Assembly: GCF_001715295.1 (NCBI RefSeq)
Contig: NZ_MDKB01000002.1
Coordinates: 1,510,313-1,574,312 of the forward strand
Direction of reading: 5' to 3'
From: Streptomyces griseus
GTDB taxonomy: Bacteria; Actinomycetota; Actinomycetes; Streptomycetales; Streptomycetaceae
Length of the DNA: 64,000 nt
The notes beneath the pieces were generated by a model, which saw only the letters and a list, made by a program, of their open reading frames with translations, did not search any database and had not been told where the DNA came from. The translations under genes were made by a program, and so were the position numbers. Positions 7,393 through 16,464 of this stretch are shown in pieces. Position 1 is the first letter of the stretch. Each line of letters begins with the position of its first letter.

Positions 7393-8007
7393 TCACTGCG
7401 CGGCCCTCTCCCAGGCGAATCCGTCCGGGTCGGTGAAGGGCTCGGCGTCGGCACCGATGACGAGTCGGTGCGATCCGGTGCCGTCGGGGTCGACGCCCGC
7501 GTCCTTGGCGAGCGCGCGGCGGCCGTAGAGCGCCAGCTTGACGGAGTTGGGCGGCGTCGCGAACTCGACGTACTTGCGGCCGAAGCTCTTCCCCACGACG
7601 AGCCCGCGCCCGGTGTAGAACTGCTTGGTCGCGAGCACGTCCTCGACGCCCAGCAGGAGCACGAACCGGTCGGTCCGCCGGGTGGCCGGACCCGTGTTCT
7701 TCTTCGCCGCGGTCGCGATCTTCCAGAGCGCGCCGTCGGGGGCCCGTACGACACCCCCGTAGCCCCAGAACGACTTCTTGGCGGGCTTGACCGGTGTGGC
7801 ACCGGCGTCGAGGGCGGCGCCGACGAGGGCGTCGACGTCGGCGGGCTGGGACGCCGTGAGCGAGAGCGTGAACCCGCGGAAGCCGGTCGTCGGTGACTCG
7901 CCCGCCCGCACGCGTACCCGGCTGTCCAGGCCGAAGGCGGTGCGGTAGAAGCGGTCGGCAGCGTCGGGGTCGGCCGCTTCGAGGATGACGGAGTTGATGG
8001 AAGCCAT
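7393..8007 (-). CDS. Two-domain VOC-family (glyoxalase-like) protein
   Basis: A 204-residue protein with two VOC half-units: INSVILEAADPDAADRFYRTAFGL near the N-terminus and DRFVLLLGVEDVLATKQFYTGRGL from about residue 115. The motif KSFWGYGGVVRAPDGALWKIA closes the first unit and EPFTDPDGFAWE the second. It is related to, but longer than, the VOC protein at 6296-6715. No regulator gene precedes it intact; 10 bases upstream lies a short stretch encoding a regulator tail (8017-8055). Its substrate is unknown. Confidence 0.85.
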   Translation of the reverse strand: MASINSVILEAADPDAADRFYRTAFGLDSRVRVRAGESPTTGFRGFTLSLTASQPADVDALVGAALDAGATPVKPAKKSFWGYGGVVRAPDGALWKIATAAKKNTGPATRRTDRFVLLLGVEDVLATKQFYTGRGLVVGKSFGRKYVEFATPPNSVKLALYGRRALAKDAGVDPDGTGSHRLVIGADAEPFTDPDGFAWERAAQ

Positions 8008-8016
8008 GTGACGAAG

Positions 8017-8055
8017 CTATGCGCCACCCACCGGGCGCGCTTCTTGATTCCTGAC
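8017..8055 (-). pseudogene. Remnant of an AraC regulator C-terminus
   Basis: On the minus strand this encodes VRNQEARPVGGA followed by TAG, matching the last residues VRNREARPGRPE of the AraC protein at 6717-7160. It stands in the same place relative to the VOC start as the intact regulator does to its own VOC partner. The rest of the regulator is absent; upstream DNA is a terminator hairpin. The most economical reading is loss of a second AraC gene from a duplicated regulator/VOC cassette. Confidence 0.6.
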
Positions 8056-8103
8056 CGTTCCGGCCGAGGCGGGACCCGCGTCCCTCACCGCCCGCACACA
8101 TGC

Positions 8104-8139
8104 CTGCGGGCCCGGCACCGTCCGGTGCCGGGCCCGCAG
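8104..8139. terminator. Terminator after the LAATG surface protein gene
   Basis: A perfect 17-bp stem CTGCGGGCCCGGCACCG with a two-base loop, 50 bases past the stop of the minus-strand gene at 8190. Confidence 0.85.
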
Positions 8140-8189
8140 AACGGTCAACGCGTGGAGCGGGGTGCCGTGCCGGCGCCCCGCCCCGTACG

Positions 8190-9485
8190 TCAGGCCTGGG
8201 AACCGGCCTTGCGGCGGCGTGCGACGAACATCGCGCCCGCGCCGATCGCCAGGGCGGCGCCGCTCGCGAGGGCGAGCTGCGACGTCGCGGAGGACGAGCC
8301 CGTCGCGGCGAGGCTGCCGCTCACCGGGCGGGCCGAGGCACCGCTCTGCGGCTTGACGTCCGAGGTGTTCGGCTTGGTCGTGCCGGGCTTGGCGTCCGGG
8401 ACCTTGCCGGGGTTGCTGCCCGCGGCGGCGATCAGGAACTCGTATCCCTCGAGGTCCGGGGTCCCGCCGCAGGTGCCGTTGTCGTTGAAGTAGTCACCGG
8501 CGACGAACGTGATGCCGTTGCCCGCGGGTGCGGAGGCGTCGATCGCGAGCCGCATCTTGATGTCTGCGTGGGCGCCGGCCTTCAGCGGGCTGATGGCGTC
8601 CATGTAGTTCTCGTTGTCGACGGTCTTCCACGTCGGGGAAGAGCCGTTGGACCACTGCAGGCGGACCAGCTTGTCGAGGTCCTTGAGCCCGCTCTTGTCC
8701 GTGGCGTGGACGTAGGCGAACGGGAGCACCTCGTCCATGGTCCTGTCGGTCCCGTTGGTCACCCGCATCGTGAAGTTGACCTTCGTGCCGGCGACGACGG
8801 TGGACGGGAGACCCGTGACGACCGTGGTGAGCTTCGCCTCGGGGACGCAGTCCTCGCCCTCCTCACCTTCGCCCTTGCCGCCCTCGGCCTCCTCTTCCCT
8901 GGCCTTGGCCAGCGCGGCGTCGGCGGCGGTCTTGTCGGCGCGCGTCTGCACGACCGCCTTCTGCGCCGCGTCCAGGGTGCGGATCGCGGCGATCCGGTCG
9001 TCGTCGAGCGCCTTCTGCGCTGCCGCGGCCTCGGCGTCGGCGGCGGTCTTCGCCTCGTCGGCCGTCCTGGCGGCGGCCTCCGCTTCGGTGACCTTCGTCT
9101 GCGCTGCGGTCTTCTCCTCCTCGGTGGCCGTGTCCGGGAGGTCCTCGAGCGCGGCCTTGGCTGCGAGGACCGCCTCGTCGGCGGCGGTCTTCGCGGTGGC
9201 GGCCTCCTCTGCCTTCCCCTTGGCGGCCTTGGCGGCCAGGTAGAGGGGCGCGGTCTCGGAGGCGGCTGCGTCCACAGCCGCCTCGGCGGCGCTCTGGGCC
9301 GCCACGGCGGCGTCGTACGCCGTCTGGGCCGCGGCGGCGGCCTTCTCCAGCTCCGCGATGGAGGGCTTGTTCTGCGTCTGCGCGGCCGGCTTGTCCTCGG
9401 CGAACGCGGGGGTGACCGAGAGCATGAGGGCGGGAGTGGTCACGGCGGCGGCAACAGCTGTGGCGAGAATCCGGCGAATCTTCAC
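8190..9485 (-). CDS. LAXTG-anchored, alanine-rich coiled-coil surface protein
   Basis: A 431-residue secreted protein. It starts at a GTG (9485) with GAAGGG as ribosome binding site. A signal peptide is visible (KIRRILATAVAAAVTTPALML... ending in AFA). Residues 35-200 are an Ala/Lys/Glu/Asp-rich helix that should form a long coiled coil. A beta-rich domain follows (EAKLTTVVTGLPSTVVAGTKVNF ...), then a Pro/Thr/Ser spacer. It ends with the sorting signal LAATG, a hydrophobic segment and the basic tail RRRKAGSQA. LAXTG is the motif used by actinomycete class E sortases, so it is probably cell-wall linked. The ligand or role of the beta domain is unknown. A strong terminator follows. Confidence 0.85.
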   Translation of the reverse strand: MKIRRILATAVAAAVTTPALMLSVTPAFAEDKPAAQTQNKPSIAELEKAAAAAQTAYDAAVAAQSAAEAAVDAAASETAPLYLAAKAAKGKAEEAATAKTAADEAVLAAKAALEDLPDTATEEEKTAAQTKVTEAEAAARTADEAKTAADAEAAAAQKALDDDRIAAIRTLDAAQKAVVQTRADKTAADAALAKAREEEAEGGKGEGEEGEDCVPEAKLTTVVTGLPSTVVAGTKVNFTMRVTNGTDRTMDEVLPFAYVHATDKSGLKDLDKLVRLQWSNGSSPTWKTVDNENYMDAISPLKAGAHADIKMRLAIDASAPAGNGITFVAGDYFNDNGTCGGTPDLEGYEFLIAAAGSNPGKVPDAKPGTTKPNTSDVKPQSGASARPVSGSLAATGSSSATSQLALASGAALAIGAGAMFVARRRKAGSQA

Positions 9486-10012
9486 AAGAGCCCTTCGGGG
9501 TCCGGAAAAAGAAGAAAGAGGCCGCAGCGGAGTGGGACACGCATGTGCGACCTGAAGTGATCGTATGGCCGGAGCGACGGCCGGTCCGCACGGTTTCTTC
9601 ACCCGACCCCCCCGATACCACACCCCCGGCACAGACAGAAAAGACGAAAGGGTGCAGTTGCCTTCAGTACCTGTGTTTTCGCTGTGGGCAATGCCACACG
9701 GGACACCTTCCGGCGTTCCGCACCGCGCCTCTGCCGACGCTCCCGGCGAGGGTCCGGACCGGCGCACGAGGCGACCGGGCCGGTTGTAGCGATCACGCGC
9801 GTCGTCGACAGTCGTGGGTCTTGAACAGGGCGAGGACCTCCGATGTGGTGGAGCTGTCCAGGAACACACCACACGCAGGTCTTCGTGTCCCCCGTCATGC
9901 CCGGCTGAGGGCCTTGGGGAGGCCTCTGCCGGTCGAACGTGTCACGTCAGGGCGTCCGGTCGCGCATGTCGCGGCTGAGAAGGGTGAACGACCCTGCGGG
10001 TGCATACACCCA
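9486..10012. other. Intergenic region upstream of the surface protein gene
   Basis: About 530 bases with no gene I can support. Minus-strand frames show short protein-like stretches (for example ALFKTHDCRRR near 9790-9840) but are broken by stops. The promoter of the surface protein gene must lie near 9500-9600. Confidence 0.45.
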
Positions 10013-10076
10013 GGCCGTGTTGCGAAAGTCCCGTCTGCCCGCCGGGCAGACGACGCCACTTTCGCAACACGGCCTA
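10011..10076. repeat. Long perfect inverted repeat, MITE-like or terminator
   Basis: The outer arms AGGCCGTGTTGCGAAAGT and its complement enclose a second palindrome, GTCTGCCCGCCGGGCAGAC. The right edge merges with the TAG stop of the gene at 10074. It could end transcription of that gene; the terminal arms also look like ends of a small mobile element. Confidence 0.75.
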
Positions 10077-10754
10077 GTCGTTCTGTCCGCGGAGTCCGGG
10101 TGCGGGAGGCGGGAGCTCGCCGAGGGCGTCGGCGTAGTAGGCGGACTCCGCCACGTGGAAGGCGAGGGCGCGGAAGGTCCATCCGGTGCCGGGCGATCGG
10201 TCGAGCTGATCGACGGTCAGGGAGCCGAGGCGATGGGCCCAGATCCTGGCCAGCCTGGTGAGCCGGCTGCGCGCCTCGTCCAGGTCGTCCCGGGTGAAGG
10301 GGGCGAGGTCGGCGGGGGTGGTGACCGCCGACGCGTGCCAGTGGTCGGGCTGCGTCTCCTCCCCCGCGAGACGCGCCTCCAACTCGGCGAGATGGTCGAT
10401 CAGGTGGTCGGTGACTCTGCGGATCGCCTTGTGCGGGGTGTAGACGCGGCCGTCGGTGTGGACGGGGTCCCCGTTCCACTCGGTCCAGGTGGCGGCCACG
10501 GCGAGTACGTGGCCGACCATGGCCGTGACGACCTCTGCGGGGTCGCGGTCGTCGGTCACCGGAGCGTCACCGCCGTCGTCGGCCCCGGCGGTGTCCGCCT
10601 CCGCCGCGTCCGCCGCCGGATCGTGTGCGGCCCGGGTGTCGCGCCCCGGGTGGGACCCGGCCCGGAGCGTGACCGGACCGGGTACGGGGCCGGGACCGGC
10701 GAGGGCTCCCCGGGCGTCCGCGCTCCGGGATACGTCGTCATAGGTGCTGGTCAT
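10074..10754 (-). CDS. DinB-like protein with disordered N-terminus
   Basis: A 226-residue protein. The C-terminal 150 residues have a four-helix DinB/maleylpyruvate-isomerase-like character: VTAMVGHVLAVAATWTEWNG, a helix with THLIDHL-type histidines (VTDHLIDHLAELEARL), and FRALAFHVAESAYYADALGEL. Histidines at these positions often bind a metal in DinB proteins. The first 75 residues are acidic, Ala/Gly/Asp-rich and probably unstructured. The ATG at 10754 was chosen because upstream sequence in frame is not protein-like. No partner gene is obvious. The function is unknown; DinB-type thiol-dependent enzymes are one possibility. Confidence 0.65.
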   Translation of the reverse strand: MTSTYDDVSRSADARGALAGPGPVPGPVTLRAGSHPGRDTRAAHDPAADAAEADTAGADDGGDAPVTDDRDPAEVVTAMVGHVLAVAATWTEWNGDPVHTDGRVYTPHKAIRRVTDHLIDHLAELEARLAGEETQPDHWHASAVTTPADLAPFTRDDLDEARSRLTRLARIWAHRLGSLTVDQLDRSPGTGWTFRALAFHVAESAYYADALGELPPPAPGLRGQND

Positions 10755-11063
10755 GCGGCTCACGCTAGGCGCGGAATCGTTCGGCCCCCGCCGAAGCGTG
10801 CGGGCCCCGCGGGACAGACCGAGGGGGAGGGCTGTCCGGGTGCGTGTGCACCGCACCCGGACCGCGACGGCCGGCTTCCGGGCCCGCCTCGTGCGCAAGC
10901 CGGGCCGCTGCGCCCCGGGGGGCGCTCCCGCGCCGATCGGACGGACCGCGCGCTCCACGAGGGACACGGCGGGCACCGGCCCGCCGAGCGGGAACCCGGT
11001 GCGGGGAGGCGGCGACGCGCCGGCCCTCCCCCCACCGCACAGGCCCGAACGGCCCCTGGAGGA
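10755..11063. other. Intergenic region, nothing recognised
   Basis: About 310 GC-rich bases between two minus-strand genes. It should contain the promoter of the DinB-like gene close to 10760-10800 and the 3' end of the hydrolase transcript; no specific element is convincing. Confidence 0.4.
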
Positions 11064-11888
11064 CTACTGCTTGATGAAGTCGAGCAGATCGGCGTTGAAC
11101 GCCTCCTCGAACGCGCCGGTCAGACCGTGCGGGGCGTTCGGGTACACCTTCAGCGTCGCCTTCGGGACGATCCGGGCCGCCTTGTGCGCGGAGTCGGCGA
11201 TCGGCACGATCTGGTCGTCGTCACCGTGGGCGATCAGCGTGGGGACGTCCCCGAACCGCTCGAGGTCCTGGGTGAAATCGGTCTCCGAGAACTGGGCGAC
11301 ACAGTCGTACGCCGCCTTGAGCCCCGCCTGCATGCTCATGAGCCAGAACGCGTCGCGCGCCCCCTGCGAGACGGTGGATCCGGGCCGGTCGGCGCCGTAG
11401 AAGCTCTCGCTCAGCGCCTGGTAGAACGCGGAGCGGTCGCTCCGTACGCCCTCGCGGATGCCGTCGAACACCTCGATGGGCAGCCCCTCCGGGTTGCTGT
11501 CGGTCCTGAGCATCTGCGGAGGTACGGCCCCGAGCAGGACGGCCTTCGCGACACGTGCGGTCCCGTGCCGTCCGATGTAGCGGGCGACTTCGCCGCCACC
11601 CGTGGAGTGGCCGACGAGGATCACGTCGTCGAGCCCGAGGTGGTCGATCAGCTGCGCCAGGTCGTCGGCGTAGGTGTCCATGTCGTTGCCCTGCCAGGGC
11701 TGGTCGGAGCGGCCGTGGCCGCGCCGGTCGTGGGCGACGGCCCGGAAGCCGTTCTCCGCGACGAGCCGCAACTGGCCGTCCCAGGCATCGGAGTTGAGGG
11801 GCCAGCCGTGACTGAAGACGACGGGCCGGCCGCTGCCCCAGTCCTTGTAGTGGATGCGTGTGCCGTCGGTGGTGGTGAAGTCGCTCAT
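11064..11888 (-). CDS. Alpha/beta hydrolase, non-heme chloroperoxidase type
   Basis: A 274-residue single-domain enzyme. It starts [17 protein letters not shown], then the oxyanion region [15 protein letters not shown], the nucleophile elbow [12 protein letters not shown] (Ser near residue 97), the acid in [10 protein letters not shown] and the histidine in [10 protein letters not shown]. These match cofactor-free bromo/chloroperoxidases, which are esterases with perhydrolase activity; the natural substrate is unknown. It is transcribed divergently from the TetR gene at 12098. Two ACAGA-N4-TCTGT operators lie between them, so it is very probably repressed by that regulator. Confidence 0.92.
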   Translation of the reverse strand: MSDFTTTDGTRIHYKDWGSGRPVVFSHGWPLNSDAWDGQLRLVAENGFRAVAHDRRGHGRSDQPWQGNDMDTYADDLAQLIDHLGLDDVILVGHSTGGGEVARYIGRHGTARVAKAVLLGAVPPQMLRTDSNPEGLPIEVFDGIREGVRSDRSAFYQALSESFYGADRPGSTVSQGARDAFWLMSMQAGLKAAYDCVAQFSETDFTQDLERFGDVPTLIAHGDDDQIVPIADSAHKAARIVPKATLKVYPNAPHGLTGAFEEAFNADLLDFIKQ

Positions 11889-12006
11889 GGGACGGGCCTC
11901 TTTCGGTCGGTAGCGCTGCGGAACGGGTACGGGGGACGGAATCAGGGAGCCGGGCCGGGCGGACCCGGGGAACGGGACCGGTGGGAACGCGGGCCGGCTC
12001 AGAGGT

Positions 12007-12024
12007 AGACAGAACGTTCTGTCT
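12007..12024. promoter_or_regulatory. TetR-type operator 1
   Basis: AGACAGAACGTTCTGTCT is an 18-bp perfect palindrome in the divergent hydrolase/TetR promoter region. It shares ACAGA-N4-TCTGT with the site at 12071-12084. Confidence 0.85.
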
Positions 12025-12070
12025 TTCACAGAGTGCGGCTGCCCGGGATCTTTGTCAAGGCCCGAAAGAG

Positions 12071-12084
12071 ACAGATCGGTCTGT
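12071..12084. promoter_or_regulatory. TetR-type operator 2
   Basis: ACAGATCGGTCTGT repeats the ACAGA-N4-TCTGT pattern of operator 1, 14 bases before the TetR start codon. The pair implies co-repression of both divergent genes. Confidence 0.8.
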
Positions 12085-12097
12085 TAACGTGACGTCC

Positions 12098-12694
12098 ATG
12101 CCCGCGAAGCCGACACCGCCCGCAGCACCCCCGCGCTCAGCGGCTCGCGACCGGCTCGTCGCCGCCGCGGCCGACGTCTTCTACGCGGACGGGATCCACG
12201 CCGTGGGGGTGGACCGGCTGATCGCGGCGGCCGGGGTCACCAAGGCGACGTTCTACCGCCACTTCCCCTCGAAGGAAGACCTCGTCCTCGCCTACCTGCG
12301 GCTGCGCGACGACGCCATCCGGGCCGACATCGGGCGTGCGGTCACCGCGGCCGACGACCCGCGCGGACAGGTGGCCTCCGTCATGGAGTGGCTGGCCGAC
12401 GAGGTCTGCGGCCCCGGATTCCGGGGCTGCCCGTTCATCAACGCGGCGGCCGAATACCCGGACCCGGACCACCCGGTCCGGCTGCTGGTGGCGGAGCACC
12501 GCACCTGGTTCCGCGACACCCTCGCCGGGCTGCTGCGCGCGGCCGGCCACCCGGCCCCGGACGCAGGCGCGGCCTCACTGCTGCTGGCACGTGACGGGGC
12601 GATGGTCGGGGGTTACCTCGACGGCAGCGACGCCCGCGCCGTTCTGCTGCGTACGGCCGACGCGCTCATGGCCGGCATCGGCGACCACGGCTGA
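12098..12694 (+). CDS. TetR-family repressor
   Basis: A 198-residue protein with a typical TetR N-terminal DNA-binding domain: RDRLVAAAADVFYADGIHAVGVDRLIAAAGVTKATFYRHFPSKEDL, with the helix-turn-helix at about residues 35-60. The C-terminal ligand-binding part contains FRGCPFINAAAEYPDPDHPVR, a motif of a common subgroup whose ligands are mostly unknown. It is divergent from the alpha/beta hydrolase gene, with two matching palindromes between them, one overlapping its own leader. It should repress both genes and release them when a small molecule, perhaps a hydrolase substrate, binds. Confidence 0.93.
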   Translation: MPAKPTPPAAPPRSAARDRLVAAAADVFYADGIHAVGVDRLIAAAGVTKATFYRHFPSKEDLVLAYLRLRDDAIRADIGRAVTAADDPRGQVASVMEWLADEVCGPGFRGCPFINAAAEYPDPDHPVRLLVAEHRTWFRDTLAGLLRAAGHPAPDAGAASLLLARDGAMVGGYLDGSDARAVLLRTADALMAGIGDHG

Positions 12695-12822
12695 CGCCGG
12701 GCCGGCACCGCCGCACCCGCGCGTTCCCGTCGCCGCCCCGAGTCCGTCGCCGCCCCGATCCCGTCGGTGGCGGCCGTCCGGGAGCGGGGTACGACCGGAG
12801 GGCCGGCCCCCTCCCCCGCCGC

Positions 12823-15800
12823 TCAGTCCTCGCCCTCCAGGTCGCCTTCCGTCTCCAGGAAGACCTGGCGCAGGGCTTCGAGCACGGCCGGGTCCGGCTC
12901 GGCCCACATTCCGCGGGACTCGGCCTCCAGGAGGCGCTCGGCGATGCCGTGCAGCGCCCACGGATTGGCCTGCTGGAGGAACTCGCGGTTCGCCGGGTCC
13001 AGTACGTACGTCTCGGTCAGCTTGTCGTACATCCAGTCGGCGACCACACCCGTCGTCGCGTCGTACCCGAACAGGTAGTCGACCGTCGCGGCGAGTTCGA
13101 AGGCACCCTTGTACCCGTGGCGGCGCATCGCCTCGATCCACTTCGGGTTGACGACCCGGGCGCGGAAGACGCGCGACGTCTCCTCGACCAGGGTCCGCGT
13201 GCGGACCGTCTCGGGGCGGGTCGAGTCGCCGATGTACGCCTGGGGGGCCGTGCCCTTGAGCGCGCGCACGGTCGCGACCATGCCTCCGTGGTACTGGAAG
13301 TAGTCGTCCGAGTCCGCGATGTCGTGCTCGCGGGTGTCGGTGTTCTTCGCCGCGACCTCGATCCGCTTGTAGGCGCTCTCCATCTCGTCCCGGGCGGGAC
13401 GTCCGTCGAGCTCACGTCCGTAGGCGTAACCGCCCCAGACGGTGTAGACCTCGGCGAGGTCGGCGTCCGTGCGCCAGTCGCGGGAGTCGATGAGCTGGAG
13501 CAGCCCTGCCCCGTACGTACCGGGCCTGGAGCCGAAGATGCGGGTGGTGGCCCGCCGTTCGTCGCCGTGTGCGGCGAGGTCGGCCTGGGTGTGGGCGCGC
13601 ACGAAGTTCCGCTCGGCCGGCTCGTCGAGCGAGGCGGCGAGCCGTACGGCGTCGTCGAGGAGACCGATGGTGTGCGGGAACGCGTCCCGGAAGAAGCCGG
13701 AGATGCGCAGGGTGACGTCGATGCGGGGGCGGCCGAGCTCCTCGTACGGAATCGGTTCGAGGCCCGTGACACGGCGGGAGGCGTCGTCCCAGACCGGGCG
13801 TACCCCGAGCAGGGCGAAGGCCTCGGCGATGTCGTCGCCGGCGGTGCGCATCGCGCTCGTACCCCACAGGGAGAGGCCCACCGAGGTGGGCCAGTCGCCG
13901 TTGTCGGCGCGGTAGCGCGCGAGGAGCGAGTCCGCGAGGGCCTGGCCGGTCTCCCAGGCGAGGCGGGAGGGGACCGCCTTCGGGTCGACGGAGTAGAAGT
14001 TGCGGCCGGTCGGCAGGACGTTCACCAGACCGCGCAGCGGGGAACCGGACGGCCCCGCCGGGACGAAGCCGCCGTTCAGCGCGTGGACGGCGTGGTCGAG
14101 CTCGTCGGTCGTCGCGGCGAGGCGGGGGACGACCTCCCGGGCGGCGAAGGCGAGGATGTCGGCCACGGGTCCCGGGTGCCCGGCCGCCACCCCGGCGACC
14201 GCGGCCGGGTCCCAGTCCGCGTCCTCCATCGCCTGTACGAGCGCGCGGGCGCTCTCCTCCACGGCGTCGGCCGCGGTACGGGTGGCCGCCGACTCGTCCA
14301 GGCCGAGTGCCTCCCGCAGACCGGGCAGTGACGCCGTCCCGCCCCAGATCTGACGGGCCCGCAGGACGGCGAGGACGAGGTTGACGCGGTCCTTGCCCGC
14401 CGGGGCACCGCCCAGGACGTGCAGACCGTCACGGATCTGGACGTCCTTGATCTCACAGAGCCAGCCGTCGAGATGCATGATGAACTCGTCGAAGCCCTCG
14501 TCCTCCGGCCGGCCCTCAAGCCCCAGGTCGTGGTCGAGCTTCGCGGCCTGGATGAGGGTCCAGATCTGGGCGCGGACGGCCGGCAGCTTCGCCGGGTCCA
14601 TGGCGGCGATCTGCGCGTGCTCGTCCAGGAGTTGTTCGAGGCGGGCGATGTCCCCGTAGCTGTCCGCCCGGGCCATCGGCGGCACGAGGTGGTCGACGAG
14701 GGTGGCGTGCACGCGGCGCTTGGCCTGGGTTCCCTCACCCGGGTCGTTCACCAGGAACGGGTAGACCAGCGGCAGATCGCCGAGGGCGGCGTCGGGGCCG
14801 CAGGCGGCGGAGAGGCCCGCGTTCTTGCCGGGCAGCCATTCCAGGTTGCCGTGCTTGCCGAGGTGGATCATCGCGTCGGCGCCGAACCCGTTGTCGTCGG
14901 CGGACGCCGCGATCCAGCGGTACGCGGCCAGATAGTGGTGCGAGGGCGGCAGGTCGGGGTCGTGGTAGATCGCGATCGGGTTCTCGCCGAAGCCGCGCGG
15001 CGGCTGGATGAGGATCAGGAGGTTGCCGCGGCGCAGGGCGGCGAGCACGATGTCGCCTTCGGGGTTTCGGGACCGGTCGACGAACATCTCGCCGGGCGCC
15101 GGGCCCCAGTGCTCCTCCACGGCCTCGCGGAGTTCCGCGGGCAGGGTGGCGAACCAGCGGCGGTAGTCGGCGGCGGGGATGCGGACCGGGTTGCGGGCCA
15201 GCTGCTCCTCGGTGAGCCACTCCTGGTCGTGGCCGCCCGCCTCGATGAGCGCGTAGATCAGCTCGTCGCCGTCCCCGGAGACCAGTCCCGGGATCGCTTC
15301 CTCGGGGCCGAAGTCGTAACCCTCGGCGCGGAGTCTGCGCAGCAGGGCCACGGCGCTCGCGGGAGTGTCGAGCCCGACCGCGTTGCCGATGCGGGAGTGC
15401 TTGGTCGGGTAGGCGGACAGGACGAGCGCGATCCGCTTCTCGGCCGCCGGGATGTGCCGGAGCCGGGCGTGCCGTACGGCGATCCCGGCGACCCGGGCGG
15501 CCCGCTCGGGGTCGGCGACGTACGCGGGCAGGCCGTCCTCGTCGATCTCCTTGAAGGAGAACGGGACGGTGATCAGGCGGCCGTCGAACTCGGGGACGGC
15601 GATCTGGGTGGCCGCGTCCAGGGGGGAGACGCCCTCGTCGTTCTCCTGCCAGGCGGCGCGCGGGCTGGTCAGGCAGAGCGCCTGGAGGACCGGTACGTCG
15701 AGGCCGGTGAGGGCGCCCGCGTCCCAGGACTCGTCGTCGCCGCCCGCGGACGCCGTGGCGGGCTTGGTGCCTCCCGCCGCGAGGACCGTGGTGACGATGG

Positions 15801-16422
15801 CGTCGGCGGCCCGGAGCCGCTCGACGAGCTCCGGCTCGGGGGCGCGGAGGGAGGCGACGTACAGCGGGAGGGGGCGGGCGCCCGCGTCCTCGACGGCGCT
15901 GCAGAGCGCCTCGACGAACGCGGTGTTGCCGCTCATGTGGTGGGCGCGGTAGTAGAGCACCGCGACGGTCGGCCCCGTGACCTCCCGGGCGGTCCGCTCC
16001 AGCGGCCCCCAGGCGGGTGCGGGGGCGGGCGGATCGAAGCCGTGGCCGGTGAGCAGCACGGTGTCGGAGAGGAACCTGGCCAGCTGCTCCAGGTTGGCCG
16101 GCCCACCGTGGGCGAGGTAGGCGTGCGCCTCGGCCGCGATACCGATGGGCACGGTCGACGCGGCCATCAGCTGCGCGTCGGGGGCCTGCTCACCGGTCAG
16201 GACGACGACGGGGCGGCCGGTGGCCAGCACCTGGTCCAGCCCGTCCTGCCAGGCGCGTACGCCGCCGAGGAGGCGTACGACCACGAGGTCGGTGCCGTCC
16301 AGCAGGCGGGGGAGGTCGTCGAGGGAGAGCCGGGAAGGGTTGGCGTAGCGGTAGCCGACCGGGCCGCCGGAGGCGCGGGCGCTCAGCAGGTCCGTGTCGG
16401 ACGTCGACAGGAGCAGGATCAT
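12823..16422 (-). CDS. cobN: Cobaltochelatase, CobN subunit
   Basis: A 1199-residue protein, the large subunit that inserts Co2+ into hydrogenobyrinate a,c-diamide in the late-insertion cobalamin pathway, working with ATPase subunits (CobS/T or ChlI/D) that are not in this window. The N-terminus MILLLSTSDTDLLSA and the blocks VLYYRAHHMSGNTAF, LVLSAYPTKHSRIGNAVGLDTPAS, MIHLGKHGNLEWLPGK and EYVFGYDAT-like FGYDATTGVVADWMYD are typical of the CobN/BchH magnesium-chelatase H family. The length fits CobN. A cobalamin riboswitch lies just upstream on the same strand, so expression should fall when cobalamin is abundant. It is the first gene of the cob block and divergent from cobG. Confidence 0.97.
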   Translation of the reverse strand: MILLLSTSDTDLLSARASGGPVGYRYANPSRLSLDDLPRLLDGTDLVVVRLLGGVRAWQDGLDQVLATGRPVVVLTGEQAPDAQLMAASTVPIGIAAEAHAYLAHGGPANLEQLARFLSDTVLLTGHGFDPPAPAPAWGPLERTAREVTGPTVAVLYYRAHHMSGNTAFVEALCSAVEDAGARPLPLYVASLRAPEPELVERLRAADAIVTTVLAAGGTKPATASAGGDDESWDAGALTGLDVPVLQALCLTSPRAAWQENDEGVSPLDAATQIAVPEFDGRLITVPFSFKEIDEDGLPAYVADPERAARVAGIAVRHARLRHIPAAEKRIALVLSAYPTKHSRIGNAVGLDTPASAVALLRRLRAEGYDFGPEEAIPGLVSGDGDELIYALIEAGGHDQEWLTEEQLARNPVRIPAADYRRWFATLPAELREAVEEHWGPAPGEMFVDRSRNPEGDIVLAALRRGNLLILIQPPRGFGENPIAIYHDPDLPPSHHYLAAYRWIAASADDNGFGADAMIHLGKHGNLEWLPGKNAGLSAACGPDAALGDLPLVYPFLVNDPGEGTQAKRRVHATLVDHLVPPMARADSYGDIARLEQLLDEHAQIAAMDPAKLPAVRAQIWTLIQAAKLDHDLGLEGRPEDEGFDEFIMHLDGWLCEIKDVQIRDGLHVLGGAPAGKDRVNLVLAVLRARQIWGGTASLPGLREALGLDESAATRTAADAVEESARALVQAMEDADWDPAAVAGVAAGHPGPVADILAFAAREVVPRLAATTDELDHAVHALNGGFVPAGPSGSPLRGLVNVLPTGRNFYSVDPKAVPSRLAWETGQALADSLLARYRADNGDWPTSVGLSLWGTSAMRTAGDDIAEAFALLGVRPVWDDASRRVTGLEPIPYEELGRPRIDVTLRISGFFRDAFPHTIGLLDDAVRLAASLDEPAERNFVRAHTQADLAAHGDERRATTRIFGSRPGTYGAGLLQLIDSRDWRTDADLAEVYTVWGGYAYGRELDGRPARDEMESAYKRIEVAAKNTDTREHDIADSDDYFQYHGGMVATVRALKGTAPQAYIGDSTRPETVRTRTLVEETSRVFRARVVNPKWIEAMRRHGYKGAFELAATVDYLFGYDATTGVVADWMYDKLTETYVLDPANREFLQQANPWALHGIAERLLEAESRGMWAEPDPAVLEALRQVFLETEGDLEGED

Positions 16423-16464
16423 GCGGCGTCAGCCCTCCTCGGGGTGTCCACGCCCCGGGCAGTG

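Noticed and set aside
7161..8027. N-terminal extension of the AraC protein up to 8027
   Set aside because: The extension passes through tandem-repeat DNA and overlaps the VOC gene in another frame; AraC similarity begins only near 7160.
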